From Candidatus Saccharimonadia bacterium (lineage in GTDB: Bacteria; Patescibacteriota; Saccharimonadia; Saccharimonadales; UBA4665): a DNA stretch of 6,040 bases. The DNA lies in contig JALQUD010000063.1 of the NCBI GenBank assembly GCA_023268595.1, positions 1 through 6,040 of the forward strand, in the 5' to 3' direction. Shown piece after piece: positions 5,690 through 6,040 of this stretch. The notes under the pieces were generated by a model that worked only from the letters and a program-made list of their open reading frames with translations, was not told the DNA's origin and did no database searches. Made by a program: the position numbers and the translations under genes. Within the stretch, counting starts at the first letter, position 1. Every line of letters begins with the position of its first letter.

Positions 5690-5695
5690 AGTATA
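5690..5695 (-). promoter_or_regulatory. -10 box of polA, leaderless position
   Basis: TATACT (5695-5690) matches 5 of 6 positions of the -10 consensus. Transcription 7 nt past it would begin at 5683, one base before the polA ATG. No convincing -35 exists at 16-18 bp; that position (5712-5719) is occupied by the left part of an inverted repeat. No Shine-Dalgarno site precedes the ATG, which agrees with a leaderless message. The alternative is read-through from the kinase gene, 51 bp upstream. Confidence 0.5.
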
Positions 5696-5709
5696 GCCCA
5701 TCGCCACTA

Positions 5710-5732
5710 CCGTATACGCGGAATGTGTACGG
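5710..5732. repeat. Imperfect inverted repeat upstream of polA
   Basis: On the plus strand CCGTATAC (5710-5717) and GTGTACGG (5725-5732) are complementary at 7 of 8 positions (the eighth is a T/G pair) around a 7-nt centre. The repeat fills the gap between the kinase stop (5734) and the polA -10 box, covering the expected -35 position. No T-run follows on the minus strand, so it does not look like an intrinsic terminator; an operator is the other reading. With arms this short, chance is possible. Confidence 0.4.
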
Positions 5733-5733
5733 A

Positions 5734-6040
5734 TTACGATGCTATATCGAGCGTCTGCAGTATCTGACGCCGGAAAGCCGGCAGATCATTGTCGTCGTTG
5801 ACGATGCGGATATCAGCCATGTCCATGACGGCTGCCATGCCGAACTTGGTCGGGTCGGTCTCGCCGACCGCCATGTCGCCCGCCTCGTGCTCCTGGAACT
5901 CTTCGAAGCTGATACGGTCATCGGCCCGGTTGCGGCCGGTGATGCGCTCATAACGGACCCGCTGGTCGGCATCGGTCACTATCAACTTGCCGCCGATCTG
6001 CTTGAGCCGTTCGGCTTCGCCGGTACCGCGGATACTGCCG
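5734..6040 (-). CDS. P-loop kinase, dephospho-CoA/dNMP kinase-like, N-terminus beyond the edge
   Basis: The C-terminal 101 residues of a minus-strand gene that enters from the right edge; the N-terminal P-loop is not in the window. The visible part starts GSIRGTGEAERLK, then KLIVTDADQRVRYERI (a strand followed by the helix typical of nucleotide kinases), then a lid-like TGRNRADDRISFEEFQEHE with R and D residues, and near the end ADIRIVNDDNDLPAF followed by a closing helix. The order (an IR-x3-E segment, a strand ending in xxAD, an RYxRI helix, an R-rich lid, then AD-x-x-I-x-ND) fits P-loop nucleotide kinases of the dephospho-CoA kinase or deoxynucleotide monophosphate kinase type. The exact substrate cannot be told without the N-terminal half. 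The gene ends in TAA 51 bp before polA on the same strand, so co-transcription is possible. Confidence 0.75.
   Translation of the reverse strand, partial: GSIRGTGEAERLKQIGGKLIVTDADQRVRYERITGRNRADDRISFEEFQEHEAGDMAVGETDPTKFGMAAVMDMADIRIVNDDNDLPAFRRQILQTLDIAS

Noticed and set aside
1..6040. Recoding of TGA, CRISPR array, mobile element, tRNA or other RNA gene
   Set aside because: TGA ends the Nudix gene and is not needed inside any gene; I saw no regular repeats, terminal inverted repeats with a transposase, or tRNA-like cloverleaf.

Overview
The window looks like ordinary chromosomal sequence from a small-genome bacterium. Candidatus Saccharibacteria or a related Patescibacteria (CPR) lineage is my best guess. 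The reasons are a compact layout with overlapping genes, two short membrane proteins I cannot place in a known family, a very short DciA/DUF721-like protein, and a DNA polymerase I whose proofreading domain is degenerate. This assignment is an inference from style, not from a marker gene. TGA ends at least one gene (the Nudix gene), so the standard bacterial code applies and the TGA=Gly lineages (Gracilibacteria, SR1) are unlikely. Base composition is GC-rich in genes and AT-rich in the few short intergenic gaps.

Layout, left to right. A minus-strand gene of unknown function runs off the left edge (1-485). A 137-bp AT-rich divergent intergenic region follows, then a short plus-strand gene resembling the DciA/DUF721 replication-loading family (623-883). 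Its stop codon overlaps the stop of a convergent minus-strand gene for a membrane-anchored 189-residue protein (880-1449). Next is a minus-strand pair, Nudix hydrolase then HAD-family hydrolase (2623-1476), joined by a 4-nt GTGA overlap and driven by a recognisable promoter at about 2657-2684. After that comes a polA operon on the minus strand: polA (5682-2980) followed by an 86-residue membrane protein (2980-2720) joined by a TAATG overlap. At the right edge is the C-terminal part of a P-loop kinase resembling dephospho-CoA kinase (5734-6040).

How they work together. PolA supplies gap filling and primer removal, and a DciA-like protein would act at helicase loading, so two replication-linked genes lie within about 5 kb. 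Nudix plus HAD is a typical nucleotide or phosphometabolite clean-up pairing, with substrates that cannot be read from sequence. The two small membrane proteins each carry one N-terminal transmembrane segment and exactly two cysteines in the part predicted to lie outside.

The most interesting signals are these. Several genes have a -10 box placed so that transcription would begin at, or within a few bases of, the start codon, with no Shine-Dalgarno, while two other genes have strong Shine-Dalgarno sites, which suggests mixed leaderless and leadered translation. PolA has changes at catalytic or fidelity positions (motif C HDS, motif A DYSQF) on top of lost proofreading residues. polA is translationally coupled to a small membrane protein. 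I see no mobile element, CRISPR array, RNA gene or defence system.
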